This document shows positions 22,664 through 33,623 of a stretch of 60,000 bases of DNA, piece after piece (the stretch's first letter is position 1; each line of letters starts with the position of its first letter). A program made the translations under genes and the position numbers. Source of the stretch: Symsagittifera roscoffensis (taxonomy: Eukaryota; Xenacoelomorpha; Acoela; Convolutidae); NCBI RefSeq assembly GCF_963678635.1, contig NC_087064.1, positions 21,564,509 through 21,624,508 of the forward strand. Reading direction: 5' to 3'. The notes below the pieces were generated by a model. That model was not told where the DNA came from. It searched no databases and saw only the letters and a program-made list of their open reading frames with translations.

Positions 22664-22822
22664 AGCGGCTTGTGCCCATGTTGCAGCAGCAGGAGTTTAA
22701 AAAAGAGATCAAAGGGGAATGAATGCAAGAGTTGCTGAAACTGATATCATTTAAAATGCGGAAAGGAATCCGATGATTTAATCGCATCAGTAATCGATTT
22801 GATCTGGTATTGTGAAAGCTGC
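22664..22822 (+). other. PHD-type zinc finger embedded in PLE RT
   Basis: In the frame that runs into the YVDD segment, spaced cysteines and a histidine follow a C4-H-C3 pattern: CPCC, ECKSC, YHLKC and WYCESC. The Trp two residues before the last Cys pair is a PHD hallmark. Two TGA codons interrupt it between the fourth Cys and the His. It lies between RT palm motifs A and C. Confidence 0.6.
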
Positions 22823-23086
22823 TGTCGCGCTAAAAACAATAAGAAGGATACTCCACAAGTAAAAATTTTCCTCAGGTATGTGGATGACATTGTGAGAACA
22901 AATAAAGGTGAGCCGATTTGTGTTCTCGATGCCGCCAATTATCTAAACCCAAAGCTGCAGTTCACTCTAGAGGAAACTAGTTTAGAGGGTAATTTGCCGT
23001 ACCTGGGTTTGAACACAAAAGCATTGCAGGATATCGCTATAACCTGCAATTGGTGTGAAAACCAACAGCTACTGGGACAATATTGA
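22799..23086 (+). pseudogene. PLE RT, palm motif C and thumb region
   Basis: FLRYVDDIVR at about 22868-22897 gives the catalytic YVDD (22877-22888). LNPKLQFTLEE and GNLPYLGLNT are the Penelope blocks usually reading HP-I-FT-E and LPFLDL. TAG/TGA and frame changes follow; the sequence to 23438 is very degenerate. Confidence 0.75.
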
Positions 23087-23438
23087 GTTTTAGAAGCTGC
23101 GTGCCACATAAGTAAAAGCACAGTGTTATCCAAAGCACTGTTTATAGAGTTGTTAATTGGGAGCAATTTGATAAGGCTATGAACACGAATAGGTTGCAGT
23201 GGCTGACAAATCAGTACCCTGATAATTGGCGGCAGACGCAATCTGCAAAATCATTGAGTGCAAGGGCAAGCCCCTGGATAGTGAGAGGAGTTCCTCAAGT
23301 CAATCACCAAAGGATGTGAAGCCCCCAATGCTGATGATGGCAAAAGAGGTCACCAAGGACATTATTTTACAAACCGGTTACAAAATTTAACCAACGTTCA
23401 AGTGATTTTTACCAAAAGAATCTTGTTTACCATCGCTG

Positions 23439-23654
23439 ATGTCAGCATTTTCTAATGACCTCAATTCAAGAGCGGTTTATAAAGTGTCATGTAGTGGATT
23501 CACTGCCACCTTTGTCCAACAAACTGTTCGAAGTTTGATCAATAAAATTGAAGAACTTAAGAAAGCACACTCACCGGTAGGATTCCATCTCCAGCAACGC
23601 AGACATGTTAATTGGGAAATGATAGACAGGTCAAACAACAAAATAAAACTGTAA
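23439..23654 (+). pseudogene. PLE GIY-YIG-type endonuclease relic
   Basis: AVYKVSCSGFTATFVQQTVR corresponds to the VYK..C..C...YVGQT.R core of Penelope endonucleases. The YVG position is FVQ and one Cys is Phe, so catalysis is lost. After the core, IEELKKAHSPVGFHLQQ and VNWEMID match the usual H...H and I..W.I. elements. Confidence 0.65.
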
Positions 23655-23660
23655 ACACTA

Positions 23661-25350
23661 GAGACAAAACATATCAGGAAAGAGAAACCGGGCTTGAACA
23701 CGCGCGATGAATTTAGGAGCACGGAGTTGACACTGAAAGTTTAGTCTCAATTTTTTTTGATTTTTTATTCAAAAACGTAAATATCCTAATCGAATTAAGT
23801 TGAAAAAAAACGTTCTCGGAGACCCCAAACTTCAAAAACTGGTTTTACATCGCTTTTCAGACAATTTCTCGGAAATTTCAATCCATGTACAGATAGTTAA
23901 ATTTTTTTGAAGAACTTTAAACAGTCTAACACAATTTTTAGAAGTAGTTATTTTTAAAATTCGTCTGAGCCAAACATCAGGCAAAAGTTCATTGGTTATT
24001 GTTTTGCAGGCCACGAGTAATAAAACTCACAAGGCACAAAGTAAAACAAATCACCATCTGCTCACCCCTGTCTTTGAAGCGCAGACTTTTCCGCTGCCTT
24101 CAGCTTCTGCTCATTTCTTGCCTTCGCCTTCCTCCTTGTCTGAGATGATCTGTTGTTTGCCCCTGATATTGCCAATCAGTTCTGCCAATCTTTTTTTGTG
24201 TGGCACACCAATCGCAGAGACTTCAGCACTCTGGTGCAGCTTCAAGAAGTTCATCAGCTGCTCTGGATCGTTCTATTTGCTCTTTGAGATTAGCCATTTT
24301 GTTACAGGATAATGAGCACTCCAGTGCCGAGTAGCTGACCCATCACGTCGGGCGTTCCTTCACTTATGCACTTGACGATCGCAAATATCTGCTACTTCTT
24401 CGACTTCAATAGTTTCTCAGCTCCTCGACACAGGTTAGGCGAGAATTAATGGTTCTATAGCTGCTCACACAACCAGTTTTTACTCCTTCATTGGACTGTC
24501 TTCCAGTATTCGTCAACTTTTCTTGAGTCAGCGGGATGTTACTGAGGGATAGGCCAGGATTTTCTGTAAAAGACTCTCGTCTTGCTTTTTCTCACTTCTG
24601 TTGAGGGTGTTGATGCTGTGGAACAAGAAGCTGGCTGCTACATTTTGAAACATTCCAGTAACTCAAACGAAAATTGGCCAGGGCCAGGTTCTACGTATTG
24701 ATAAAAACACTTTAAAAGTTCCCTATACATTGATAAAAACCATAAAATTTTAGATACTTGCCCTTTAAGGGAAAACAGTTGGAACTTTAAGCATTTTGCA
24801 TTTTGGTTTTGTGCAAGTTTACGATTATACTTGAAACGTTTTTGCAAGTATATGCAACCTCAGGATTTTAAAAATAAATTAAATCAAATGATAATAGAAG
24901 AAACATCAATATACAGTTGTTATTTACACTAGTTCACATTTATTTTGGTTCTAACCATCATGTTAAGAAAATAGCCAATCACTGTGAATATTCATTTATA
25001 GTCAACTAGAATACTATGGATTTTTATTTGTTATTGGTCCTGAATATTACAATTAAGAAACTCGGTGATAAGAAGGAACAATGAAATAATCTACCTGTTC
25101 AAGAGATGACTCAAGTCTTTCATGTCACCACAAAGTGAACAGTTTTCCTAGTTGATTGAAGATAATCATGCAAGCTGGAATACTTTAATTATATTATCCA
25201 CTCTAGCCTTTCTAAATAAAGGGTAGGTGACTGTAAAAACGCTAACTGAAATTACAATGCAAATTTATAAATGCAGCAGCTTTAAACTCAAAATAACTAA
25301 AAGTTTTTTTTTCATCAATTTTCAATTTCAAGCCTAGTTAACTTTGTTGT
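23661..25350. other. AT-rich stretch, no gene recognised
   Basis: 24061-24300 read on the minus strand gives lysine/glutamate/alanine-rich coiled-coil-like pieces in shifting frames, possibly another retroelement scrap. 24640-25340 is AT-rich with no motif. Confidence 0.4.
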
Positions 25351-25868
25351 TCATTTGAGTTTTCCTCTCACAAAACAATTTGGGAGTTTTATTTTCTTCT
25401 TTTTTGCTACTCCTTTGTTCGTTTTTTTCTTTTCAGTGTCGTCGTTTAGAAGTTCTAAAAGAATCTCCTCCTCCTGTGACATTGACTCTGCACTCTCGCT
25501 TTCTATTTCTTGCAACACATCGGTGACCATTTTGACGCCGTTTGCAACAAAGTACACGGTCTACATTAGTTTCCTTGTTTCTGCAGAAGCAGTTGCGGAG
25601 ACACAACGTCATGTTTCTCTCCAGATCTTCCTTCAAAGTTTATTCTCTTTCTCTTCCATCACAATCAGTCGTTTTCAACGTTCTTTTAACTGCGGTAGTT
25701 ACTGCATTTCGATGCGTTACGAAAGCCTGCTGGAACGCTTTTGATCCTATGTCCATCTGATACAAACTGTACATTTTGCTGTGTTTCGGCACATGGTTTT
25801 TGGTATACTCGAACAATCAGGCAGTCACATTGGCTCTGAACCATGGGTTCAATCGTTTTCTGGCCCAT
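25351..25868 (-). pseudogene. Tail of family B downstream protein (unassigned)
   Basis: Three frames (25686-25868, 25433-25636, 25351-25557) carry consecutive protein-like pieces separated by frameshifts. The last is acidic then very basic (TEKKKTNKGVAKKKKIKLPN), ending at 25351. The region follows the SGNH-like segment and is probably its C-terminal part. No catalytic His motif could be identified. Confidence 0.4.
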
Positions 25869-26347
25869 ATCTTCTTTATTTTTATCAGAATGTTCAAGAT
25901 TTTGCCCATTGTCTCAAAAAAAATTAAATCTTTTAGACAATCGAGTTCTTCTAACTGTTCTTTGGTTGGTGTTTCTTGTCGATTTTTCTCTTTGACATGA
26001 GCTTCCAGCCATCTAATCGCCATCATATTTTCAACCAGGACTATTTTGTTGGGCTGTGACGCGTCTGATAAACCCATGGAGAGCAGCTCTGCAGAGTCCC
26101 AGATCAACACTAGATTACTTTGCCTAGGAAACCACCACGTTTGTATCAAACAATGCCATGGGAATTCATCATGTGTCAACGTGATGCTTCTCCAATATCG
26201 TTTTCCTGACGCTTCCAACGGTGATTCCACTTCGATTATCTGTCGGTGGACTTCTTCACTATCGTCTAGTGCGTTGTAATCCGTTGCTGTTGATTGTTTC
26301 TGCTTCTGTCTTTCAAAATCACTAAAGTTTCCACTAGCATATCCCAT
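25817..26347 (-). pseudogene. SGNH-hydrolase-like segment of family B third protein
   Basis: 176 codons from ATG 26347. Residues ~48-52 GKRYW, then a hydrophobic strand NLVLIWDSAELL (Asp84-Ser85) and PNKIVLVENMMAIRW (residues ~99-113). The plus-strand ORF at 59212 has the same spacing: NKRY, YLIVASSDYLY, then PKLVWVQSAGMM. In SGNH hydrolases the first block is a strand followed by a (G)DS motif with the nucleophilic Ser. No GxND block is left here. Assignment is inference. Confidence 0.42.
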
Positions 26348-26995
26348 AAATTTTTTTCCGAGTATCTAATTTGTCCTTGGTATCTAATTCGAACTGCAGT
26401 GAACATCTTACAGAGTAACTTGTAAGATTTCTCCACAAGTCTCACACATTTTGGCAGTGAGAAAGCTTGATCCTCTATCGTCCTTGTGCTTTTTACGTCC
26501 ACTGCTGCGAAATGTACTGGGTATCGGCTTTTGCATATTGGAGCTATCGTCAAGCCTACTAGGGATCGAGCTCCAGACGGTCTGCGATAAGTCTCATCTT
26601 GCCTGATGTTCATCTCCACTTCTATCGATTCTCTCGAGTTTCCGATATGCTTCTGTTCAGTTTGTAACACTCCCGGACACACTTCGACACTGATGGCCTT
26701 GACGATCTCATGTTTTTGTTCTAGACTCGAAAGTGACTCAAACGGACCAAACATGCTGTAGAAGCCTACTGCAGTCATTAGATTCACTTCAGTTCCTCCA
26801 TGATAATCTGCTATTAATTGTGTTTCCATTCTCGTTTTCATCACTTTTTGTTTCAAACAGTGTCGTTAATTGCTGATGCTGTCTCGTTAGTGTTTTCACA
26901 CAGTTAAGATCTCTACACATATGACCTTCTAGTCCAGAGACCTTCGCGAGACAGCTACCAGGTTTGAACCAGTCTTCTGGTCCCCAGCAAGGCAA
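26266..26995 (-). pseudogene. Family B downstream protein, central part
   Basis: Two overlapping frames, 26995-26789 and 26856-26266, with one frameshift between them near 26820-26850. Cysteine-containing N-terminal piece (GPEDWFKPGSCLAK ... CRDLNC), then a long segment with no recognised domain (GGTEVNLMTAVGFYSMFG ... CKSRYPVHFAAVDVKS). The frame is lost at about 26340, where the SGNH-like segment starts in another frame. An envelope-like role was considered, but no signal peptide, fusion peptide or membrane anchor is visible. Confidence 0.45.
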
Positions 26996-27230
26996 GTCTA
27001 CACTGTTCTCTCATTTGCTTCTAGAGGCTGTAGTCATCGAGTTGTAGATGATGTAGAGGTCGCGCAAATTGCAATATACATTCAATTCTCTCTGTACATC
27101 CTGCGTCGCTCGCAATATCGAATCAGCGTCTGGACTTGGGCACCATCATGGCTTCATTAATTCCCACACTACCATCAAACTTGTCCTCAGTATTTCATCT
27201 GAGAGCCTCAATCCAAACTACACTCTGCTG

Positions 27231-27557
27231 TCAGTTTTCGGTATTGAAGGTGCAGTCATCTTTTTTTCCCAAAACAAGTCCTAGTTTGACTTGCTGACTG
27301 ATGATAGTTTTTATCGTTGATATTCTGGAAAACTTGAATCTCAGTAACACAGCTTGTTCACCGTCGAAATAACAATCACAAATGTCCTCATTGAATAAAG
27401 GATCTCTGGACATTCCAAGAATTCCCGACACATGGTGGTACGACTTCTTTTTGATCGGTCCACAGTGTTCACTGGACTTCAACAGTGTCTCCATTGATTG
27501 TTTCATGAGCCTAAGCTCCTTGTTTAAGAATGTTAGGATTTCATCAATCTTCTTCAA
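27231..27557 (-). pseudogene. Family B downstream protein, Cys-containing segment (block A')
   Basis: 108 codons. Helical start, then CGPIKKKSYHHVSGILG and DICDCYFDGEQAVLLRF, ending CTF. Identical in the second copy at 30247-30573. No family recognised. The preceding 27560-28080 on the minus strand is coiled-coil-like with five or more stops. Confidence 0.4.
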
Positions 27558-28197
27558 GGAATCCAGTTACACAGGTTCTTTCATATTCTTATGCAGTGGC
27601 TTAATTTGGTGAACGTCCAACAGCGCTTATACGAGCAAAGCCTTTGCCAATTAATTGCCTTCTTTTAGCATTTTTGCACACTGAACCGGACGAAACAGAG
27701 AGCGTCTCTCCGTTTCGCACATGCTACTGCCGCTCTTTACACATCATAAGGTCTCTTAAATTGGTCATTAAGAGCTCCTTCTCTTCTTTCGACCTTTTCC
27801 TTTTTTACAAATTGTACTCTACCATTGCCAGTCATGTCATACACCCAGCAAATCTGAGTTGCAGCTCAGTTTTGACGTACGGTATCACTATTAGAGCCTG
27901 TACTTTTGGATTATTTTGCATTTATTCTTCGAAGTCGCGTAGTATCACTGCTCTCAACTGCAAACTCACTAACTGATCCACCGTTTCTCTTTACATCTCG
28001 GAACAGACAGACGTTCCATCTGCCTTCTGCTTCATCGTCGTGTCCTTGATCTTATCATCAAGGTAACATTTCATGGTAGTTTTTTTCTAGAGCGAGTAGT
28101 GCTGAAGTTGATTTCTGCGGCTATCAATCAGTTCACTCTCACGATCGATTACAGTCCATTTACTGACAGTCTCGCGCCATTCCGCGTTCTCATTGCA

Positions 28198-28632
28198 TCA
28201 GCTGCTAGTCCTACTGTCTGATGGTTGAATTTTATAACATCTTGCTTGTAAATGAGCCAAGGGGCGATATCTTGACCACATCAGTAAACGTCGCTGTTCC
28301 CTTCTCGTAGCCGTCGTCGTTGTCTCGGATCTAGAGGTGCCTGAGGTTGTTTTCGACGCCTGAATGACTGATCCCGATCTTTGTCGGGGATGAATGGTTC
28401 TTATCGCTGGTGCTTCACCCAGTCGATCCAATAAAGCTGACCTCTGTTCTTGCTCACTCGAACTCTGTATTACTTGTGGCACGGCTTGGACTGATCCCAA
28501 GCTTGTCTCCAGATTAGGCGGCACAAAGTTTGAAATCGGCGCCATATTAGTCGCCTCTTCCGTCCTAAGAGCTCCAGTGTCGAGTAGTTTCACCTCCAAT
28601 CCGTCTAGTCGTTCATGGAAGACACGGTTCAT
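28198..28632 (-). pseudogene. Family B downstream protein, Ser/Thr-rich segment (block A')
   Basis: 144 codons from ATG 28632. An N-terminal helix (VFHERLDGLEVKLLDTGALR) is followed by low-complexity Ser/Gln/Thr/Arg sequence including a LLDRLGEAPAIRTIHPR stretch and SRSETTTTATRR. The plus-strand element has a comparable segment at 58820-59227 (RARLGTAP, SRRSDTPATATP) at the same place between integrase and the SGNH-like ORF, supporting common origin. Copy 2 is at 31215-31649 with two substitutions. Confidence 0.5.
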
Positions 28633-29108
28633 CGTTCATCTAGGCTTGTCCTTCTTTACTGTCGAAGTGGTGACTCTGGCTTGATCCAGAGCTCTCAACT
28701 CATGCTCCAAGTCTATTTAGATCATTCGTCCAGTATTGCGACTTGCAAGATCACGCACTATGTTGTTCCATCTCACGACTCTTTCCTTGTGTCTTCTAGC
28801 CGTGGTTAACTGTGTTCTTGCGTTCATCGGTATAGTGCAGATGGCCAGTAGCGCGCACTGAAACCTTTGCTACACTGCAGTAAACAAGCACACCAGCGTT
28901 GCTTCCCCTTGAGCTTCTTCTGAGTCTGAGCTTCAGGTGCCACTTAGAATCATCACATCCAGGATTCTGCCTGAGTTCAATAGCTCAAACCTTTAATACA
29001 GCTGGGCTAATGTGGCACCTCCAATTGCCATCATCGTAGTGATCCATGTGATTCTCAATTTCTGCAAGACTCACCAGACTTTTGCCAAATATCCAATTTG
29101 AGGTTCCA
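28633..29108 (-). pseudogene. Cys/His-containing segment upstream of the Ser/Thr-rich protein (block A')
   Basis: Minus-strand frames give GNWRCHISPAVLKV followed by a run of Arg/Leu (HLKLRLRRSSRG), then VYCSVAKVSVRATGHLHY. The arrangement (W-x-C ... C ... L ... H ... H) resembles worn C2H2 zinc fingers. Stops break it. Copy 2 is at 31650-32125. Confidence 0.3.
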
Positions 29109-29110
29109 GT

Positions 29111-29629
29111 ACTCAGTCTGTAAAACGTCCCTCCTGATGACGTTCCGTTATCACGATGGGTCATATCCATTTCTCTAGGAGTTTCTTTGTTCCTTTTGGC
29201 GGGATAACGTTCTCAAAAATCCACACGTAGTCTCCTACTGAGTAAGTTTTTGCAGCAGCTGCTTTCTTATCAAACACTTTCCTCTGCCTTGCCTGAGCTT
29301 GTTGTGTATTGCATATACATAAGTAGTTAAGCTCCTGCTGACGTCTTATCTCATCTCTTTCATAGATTTGTGGCGATGTCTTCTTTCCTTCATACTCCGG
29401 GTGAAAGAATGCCAAAGGCAAAGCCTTTTCAAACGCAGTCAACATCAATTGCGGACTAGCTCCTGCGGTGGAATGTGGCGTACTGTTGTAAGTTCCCATT
29501 ACTTGTGACAAATACCTGTCCCAATCAGTCGAGTATCTTGGACAATAAACCATTAACATCGACACCAGAGTCCAATTTGTCTTTCCACTAAGCGATTTGT
29601 CTGGGGTGGTACGACGTAGAGTGAGACAG
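29111..29629. repeat. Direct repeat block B', copy 1 of 2 (integrase end)
   Basis: Copy of 34459-34977 (offset 5,348). It joins block A' at CCAGT on the left and block A at gagacag/ctccact on the right. The intervening 2.3 kb present between A and B in the other copy is missing here. Confidence 0.93.
29161..29565 (-). pseudogene. Family B integrase C-terminal fragment
   Basis: 135 codons identical except one residue to 34509-34913. Contains WDRYLSQVMGTYNSTPHSTA and YSVGDYVWIFENVIPPKG, typical of the end of the integrase core and the linker before the C-terminal GPF/Y module. It then runs into GGTFYRLSTG and, at the duplication junction, into block A' sequence. Confidence 0.8.
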
Positions 29630-29872
29630 CTCCACTTCTATCGATTCTCTCGAGTTTCCGATATGCTTCTGTTCAGTTTGTAACACTCCCGGACACACTT
29701 CGACACTGATGGCCTTGACGATCTCATGTTTTTGTTCTAGACTCGAAAGTGACTCAAACGAACCAAACATGCTGTAGAATCCTACTGCAGTCATTAGATT
29801 CACTTCAGTTCCTCCATGATAATCTGCTATTAATTGTGTTTCCATTCTCGTTTTCATCACTTTTTGTTTCAA
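29588..29872 (-). pseudogene. Chimeric frame: family B downstream protein fused in frame to integrase
   Basis: Runs from block A (a copy of 26614-26856) across the junction at 29630 and ends with LSHSTSYHPRQIA, which is integrase sequence from block B'. Both parts are sense, so the duplication made an accidental in-frame fusion. No function inferred. Confidence 0.7.
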
Positions 29873-32127
29873 ACAGTGTCGTTAATTGCTGATGCTGTCT
29901 CGTTAGTGTTTTCACACAGTTAAGATCTCTACACATATGACCTTCTAGTCCAGAGACCTTCGCGAGACAGCTACCAGGTTTGAACCAGTCTTCTGGTCCC
30001 CAGCAAGGCAAGTCTACACTGTTCTCTCATTTGCTTCTAGAGGCTGTAGTCATCGAGTTATAGATGATGTAGAGGTCGCGCAAATTGCAATATACATTCA
30101 ATTCTCTCTGTACATCCTGCGTCGCTCGCAATATCGAATCAGCGTCTGGACTTGGGCACCATCATGGCTTCATTAATTCCCACACTACCATCAAACTTGT
30201 CCTCAGTATTTCATCTGAGAGCCTCAATCCAAACTACACTCTGCTGTCAGTTTTCGGTATTGAAGGTGCAGTCATCTTTTTTTCCCAAAACAAGTCCTAG
30301 TTTGACTTGCTGACTGATGATAGTTTTTATCGTTGATATTCTGGAAAACTTGAATCTCAGTAACACAGCTTGTTCACCGTCGAAATAACAATCACAAATG
30401 TCCTCATTGAATAAAGGATCTCTGGACATTCCAAGAATTCCCGACACATGGTGGTACGACTTCTTTTTGATCGGTCCACAGTGTTCACTGGACTTCAACA
30501 GTGTCTCCATTGATTGTTTCATGAGCCTAAGCTCTTTGTTTAAGAATGTTAGGATTTCATCAATCTTCTTCAAGGAATCCAGTTACACAGGTTCTTTCAT
30601 ATTCTTATGCAGTGGCTTAATTTGGTGAACGTCCAACAGCGCTTATACGAGCAAAGCCTTTGCCAATTAATTGCCTTCTTTTAGCATTTTTGCACACTGA
30701 ACCGGACGAAACAGAGAGCGTCTCTCCGTTTCGCACATGCTACTGCCGCTCTTTACACATCATAAGGTCTCTTAAATTGGTCATTAAGAGCTCCTTCTCT
30801 TCTTTCGACCTTTTCCTTTTTTACAAATTGTACTCTACCATTGCCAGTCATGTCATACACCCAGCAAATCTGAGTTGCAGCTCAGTTTTGACGTACGGTA
30901 TCACTATTAGAGCCTGTACTTTTGGATTATTTTGCATTTATTCTTCGAAGTCGCGTAGTATCACTGCTCTCAACTGCAAACTCACTAACTGATCCACCGT
31001 TTCTCTTTACATCTCGGAACAGACAGACGTTCCATCTGCCTTCTGCTTCATCGTCGTGTCCTTGATCTTATCATCAAGGTAACATTTCATGGTAGTTTTT
31101 TTTCTAGAGCGAGTAGTGCTGAAGTTGATTTCTGCGGCTATCAATCAGTTCACTCTCACGATCGATTACAGTCCATTTACTGACAGTCTCGCGCCATTCA
31201 GCGTTCTCATTGCATCAGCTGCTAGTCCTACTGTCTGATGGTTGAATTTCATAACATCTTGCTTGTAAATGAGCCAAGGGGCGATATCTTGACCACATCA
31301 GTAAACGTCGCTGTTCCCTTCTCGTAGCCGTCGTCGTTGTCTCGGATCTAGAGGTGCCTGAGGTTGTTTTCGACGCCTGAATGACTGATCCCGATCTTTG
31401 TCGGGGATGAATGGTTCTTATCGCTGGTGCTTCACCCAGTCGATCCAATAAAGCTGACCTCTGTTCTTGCTCACTCGAACTCTGTATTACTTGTGGCACG
31501 GCTTGGACTGATCCCAAGCTTGTCTCCAGATTAGGCGGCACAAAGTTTGAAATCGGCGCCACATTAGTCGCCTCTTCCGTCCTAAGAGCTCCAGTGTCGA
31601 GTAGTTTCACCTCCAATCCGTCTAGTCGTTCATGGAAGACACGGTTCATCGTTCATCTAGGCTTGTCCTTCTTTACTGTCGAAGTGGTGACTCTGGCTTG
31701 ATCCAGAGCTCTCAACTCATGCTCCAAGTCTATTTAGATCATTCGTCCAGTATTGCGACTTGCAAGATCACGCACTATGTTGTTCCATCTCACGACTCTT
31801 TCCTTGTGTCTTCTAGCCGTGGTTAACTGTGTTCTTGCGTTCATCGGTATAGTGCAGATGGCCAGTAGCGCGCACTGAAACCTTTGCTACACTGCAGTAA
31901 ACAAGCACACCAGCGTTGCTTCCCCTTGAGCTTCTTCTGAGTCTGAGCTTCAGGTGCCACTTAGAATCATCACATCCAGGATTCTGCCTGAGTTCAATAG
32001 CTCAAACCTTTAATACAGCTGGGCTAATGTGGCACCTCCAATTGCCATCATCGTAGTGATCCATGTGGTTCTCAATTTCTGCAAGACTCACCAGACTTTT
32101 GCCAAATATCCAATTTGAGGTTCCAGT
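29630..32127. repeat. Direct repeat block A, copy 2 of 2
   Basis: Second copy of 26614-29110, carrying the same minus-strand pieces: 29805-30011, 30247-30573, 31215-31649 and 32002-32125. Differences are a handful of substitutions (for example a/t at 30060, c/a at 31200) and one T-run indel, so the duplication is recent compared with the decay of the coding frames. Confidence 0.95.
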
Positions 32128-32702
32128 GGGCGGATGCTGCATGTTTATCGCTGGACTCCAAGTTGATCTATTGAAACATGCGCGCATGTCTGTCTCCGGG
32201 ACTCTCGTGAAGCTGGTTTCGATCTGATTATACTTCTGTATGTCTAGCTCTCGCGACACTTTCTTCATCGTCATCACCCTGGTTTTCCTAGTGGAAGTTG
32301 TTCTTGACTTTTTCATTGTAGCAGCCCATGTCATTCTCACCACTTCTGAGGAGAACTTACTCTGCCGGTATCACCAATTGTTTCATAGAGTGCAGTCACA
32401 CCGGAACCTGGCACACTCCTATTGGCCACGAGTCGAAGAGCGGCTTCCACCAGCTGGTTCAGGGTTTTCTTCACGAGTGGATTACCTAATGTGTCGCTTA
32501 GGTCCGCGATTGTCACTCTACCGGGTCCTGTTGAGGCTTGCATTTCCGTTGTTTGACTCAATTCGCCCATCGGCAACTGCTCACCAGGAACGCTCCCTGC
32601 AGGTAACGGTTGTTCCGTTTCCGGATCTCTCCAGGCTGGTACGCCCTTGTGGTACCCACCAGCGGTTTCGTTTTGCCAAGTCGCTTCCCGAGAGAGCTCC
32701 AT
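32002..32702 (-). pseudogene. Family B region between acidic linker and block A
   Basis: Two frames (32702-32337 and 32343-32002) meet at about 32340 by a frameshift. The first has a proline-rich start and a helical domain (LSDTLGNPLVKKTLNQLVEA ... ALYETIGDTG). The second is basic (MKKSRTTSTRKTRVMTMKK) and leads into block A. Unique to this copy. Function unknown. Confidence 0.45.
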
Positions 32703-32754
32703 TTCTCCATCTCATAACACGTAGAGTTGGGCGGTCCAGCACTCCTTGCTCGAC

Positions 32755-32955
32755 TCAAGCTTCCAACAGCAAGACTTCCGTGGGGCGGTTCCCAGGGTTG
32801 TCATGCCTTAGAATGTTCGTCAGAGCAGCCGTCAACATGCCTACCTCTGGGTCATCCTGGGCGTAGTCTTTTTCCAGAAGCCTACGATAGGGCTCTTCTA
32901 TGACTGGCCCCGCATAGACCTCGGCTAAATCCATCAGTTCGTCAAGATTGTCCAT
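32755..32955 (-). pseudogene. Short helical fragment of family B downstream region
   Basis: 66 codons from an ATG at 32955: acidic, helical (LDELMDLAEVYAGPVIEEPY ... ILRHDN). Likely N-terminal to the piece at 32337-32702. Immediately upstream is 470 bp of AT-rich DNA that could separate two transcription units. Not recognised. Confidence 0.4.
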
Positions 32956-33431
32956 TCTGATTTGATTTGGCTGTAAGATTTCAATAAAATGATTCTCAAC
33001 AGGTTAAAATTTGAAGATTAAATTGATCAATCAGGATCAATCAGGATCAAGAAACAAAACCACCACTATCACATCTGTCAGCATTGCTTGAAACTCATAA
33101 ACAAACACATTTAAAGACAGTCAGATAAAAATAGTTTGATCTTGAGGTTTATTAAAAGTCATTTCAACTTGAAGTCTTGAAAACTGATCTAAGAGTGGAC
33201 GGTCGTTATATTGGATCTATTCCCAGAAATATTAATTGAGCATTCGTGGTCACTAACCCTTGCAAACCCAAGATCCTAATAACCCAACAACATAACACAT
33301 AACACGCCCTACACTCAACCTATACTCAAATACTATTTATTATGTAGATACACTTTTCTGTTGGTATCCGAATAGATTACATGTATCAACGCGTACAGCT
33401 CCCAAGGATGCAGTCGTACTCGGTTTGGGTC
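32956..33431. other. AT-rich spacer within the family B downstream region
   Basis: Contains the short tandem gatcaatcaggatcaatcaggatcaa near 33025-33050 and otherwise no gene. It could be an internal promoter or untranslated region, but nothing proves it. Confidence 0.4.
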
Positions 33432-33623
33432 TTACACCAGAAGCGAGGGTTCTTTCACTCCCCTCTCCACCAAGAAGTCTCTTAGTCTCGTCAGGTACAT
33501 AACCAAATCTTCAGAGTCCATGTACTCCTTTTCCGTCGCCTTCGTCACCAAGAAGCATAAGTAATTCCCTGGTATCTGCGAAGCCGCCGGTGGCAAAGCG
33601 GCTACACCTGTTCTTGTCATCAT
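33432..33623 (-). pseudogene. Small segment after the acidic linker
   Basis: 63 codons: TKATEKEYMDSEDLVMYLTR and LRDFLVERGV. Its place and helical pattern are comparable to 58640-58740 in the plus copy (DLENMLRMIDHLTLTRDGIH), so it may be the worn equivalent. Ends at TAA before the AT-rich spacer. Confidence 0.4.

Larger units (their letters stand above)
21839..23660 (+). mobile_element. Penelope-like retroelement (RT plus GIY-YIG endonuclease), decayed
   Basis: Order on the plus strand: PLE-type RT N-terminus, palm motif A, an inserted PHD-like zinc finger, palm motif C (RYVDDIVR), LPYLGL block, then a GIY-YIG-type endonuclease. This architecture is that of Penelope-like elements, which use a GIY-YIG nuclease instead of an AP or RLE nuclease. 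Interrupted by several stops and frame changes. Ends not defined. Confidence 0.8.
26614..29110. repeat. Direct repeat block A', copy 1 of 2
   Basis: 2.5 kb near-identical to 29630-32127 (offset 3,016, becoming 3,017 after one extra T in a T-run near 31097). The right boundary is at the pentamer CCAGT. Coding content is minus-strand family B sequence downstream of integrase. Confidence 0.95.

Noticed and set aside
26266-27557. Envelope glycoprotein for family B
   Set aside because: Cys-containing segments exist, but no signal peptide, furin site, fusion peptide or membrane anchor could be recognised; the SGNH-like interpretation of the following segment fits better.
33242-33254. 13-bp attcgtggtcact complementary to 42376-42388, as possible ends of one element
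   Set aside because: Single short match 9 kb apart with no extension on either side; consistent with chance in AT-rich DNA.
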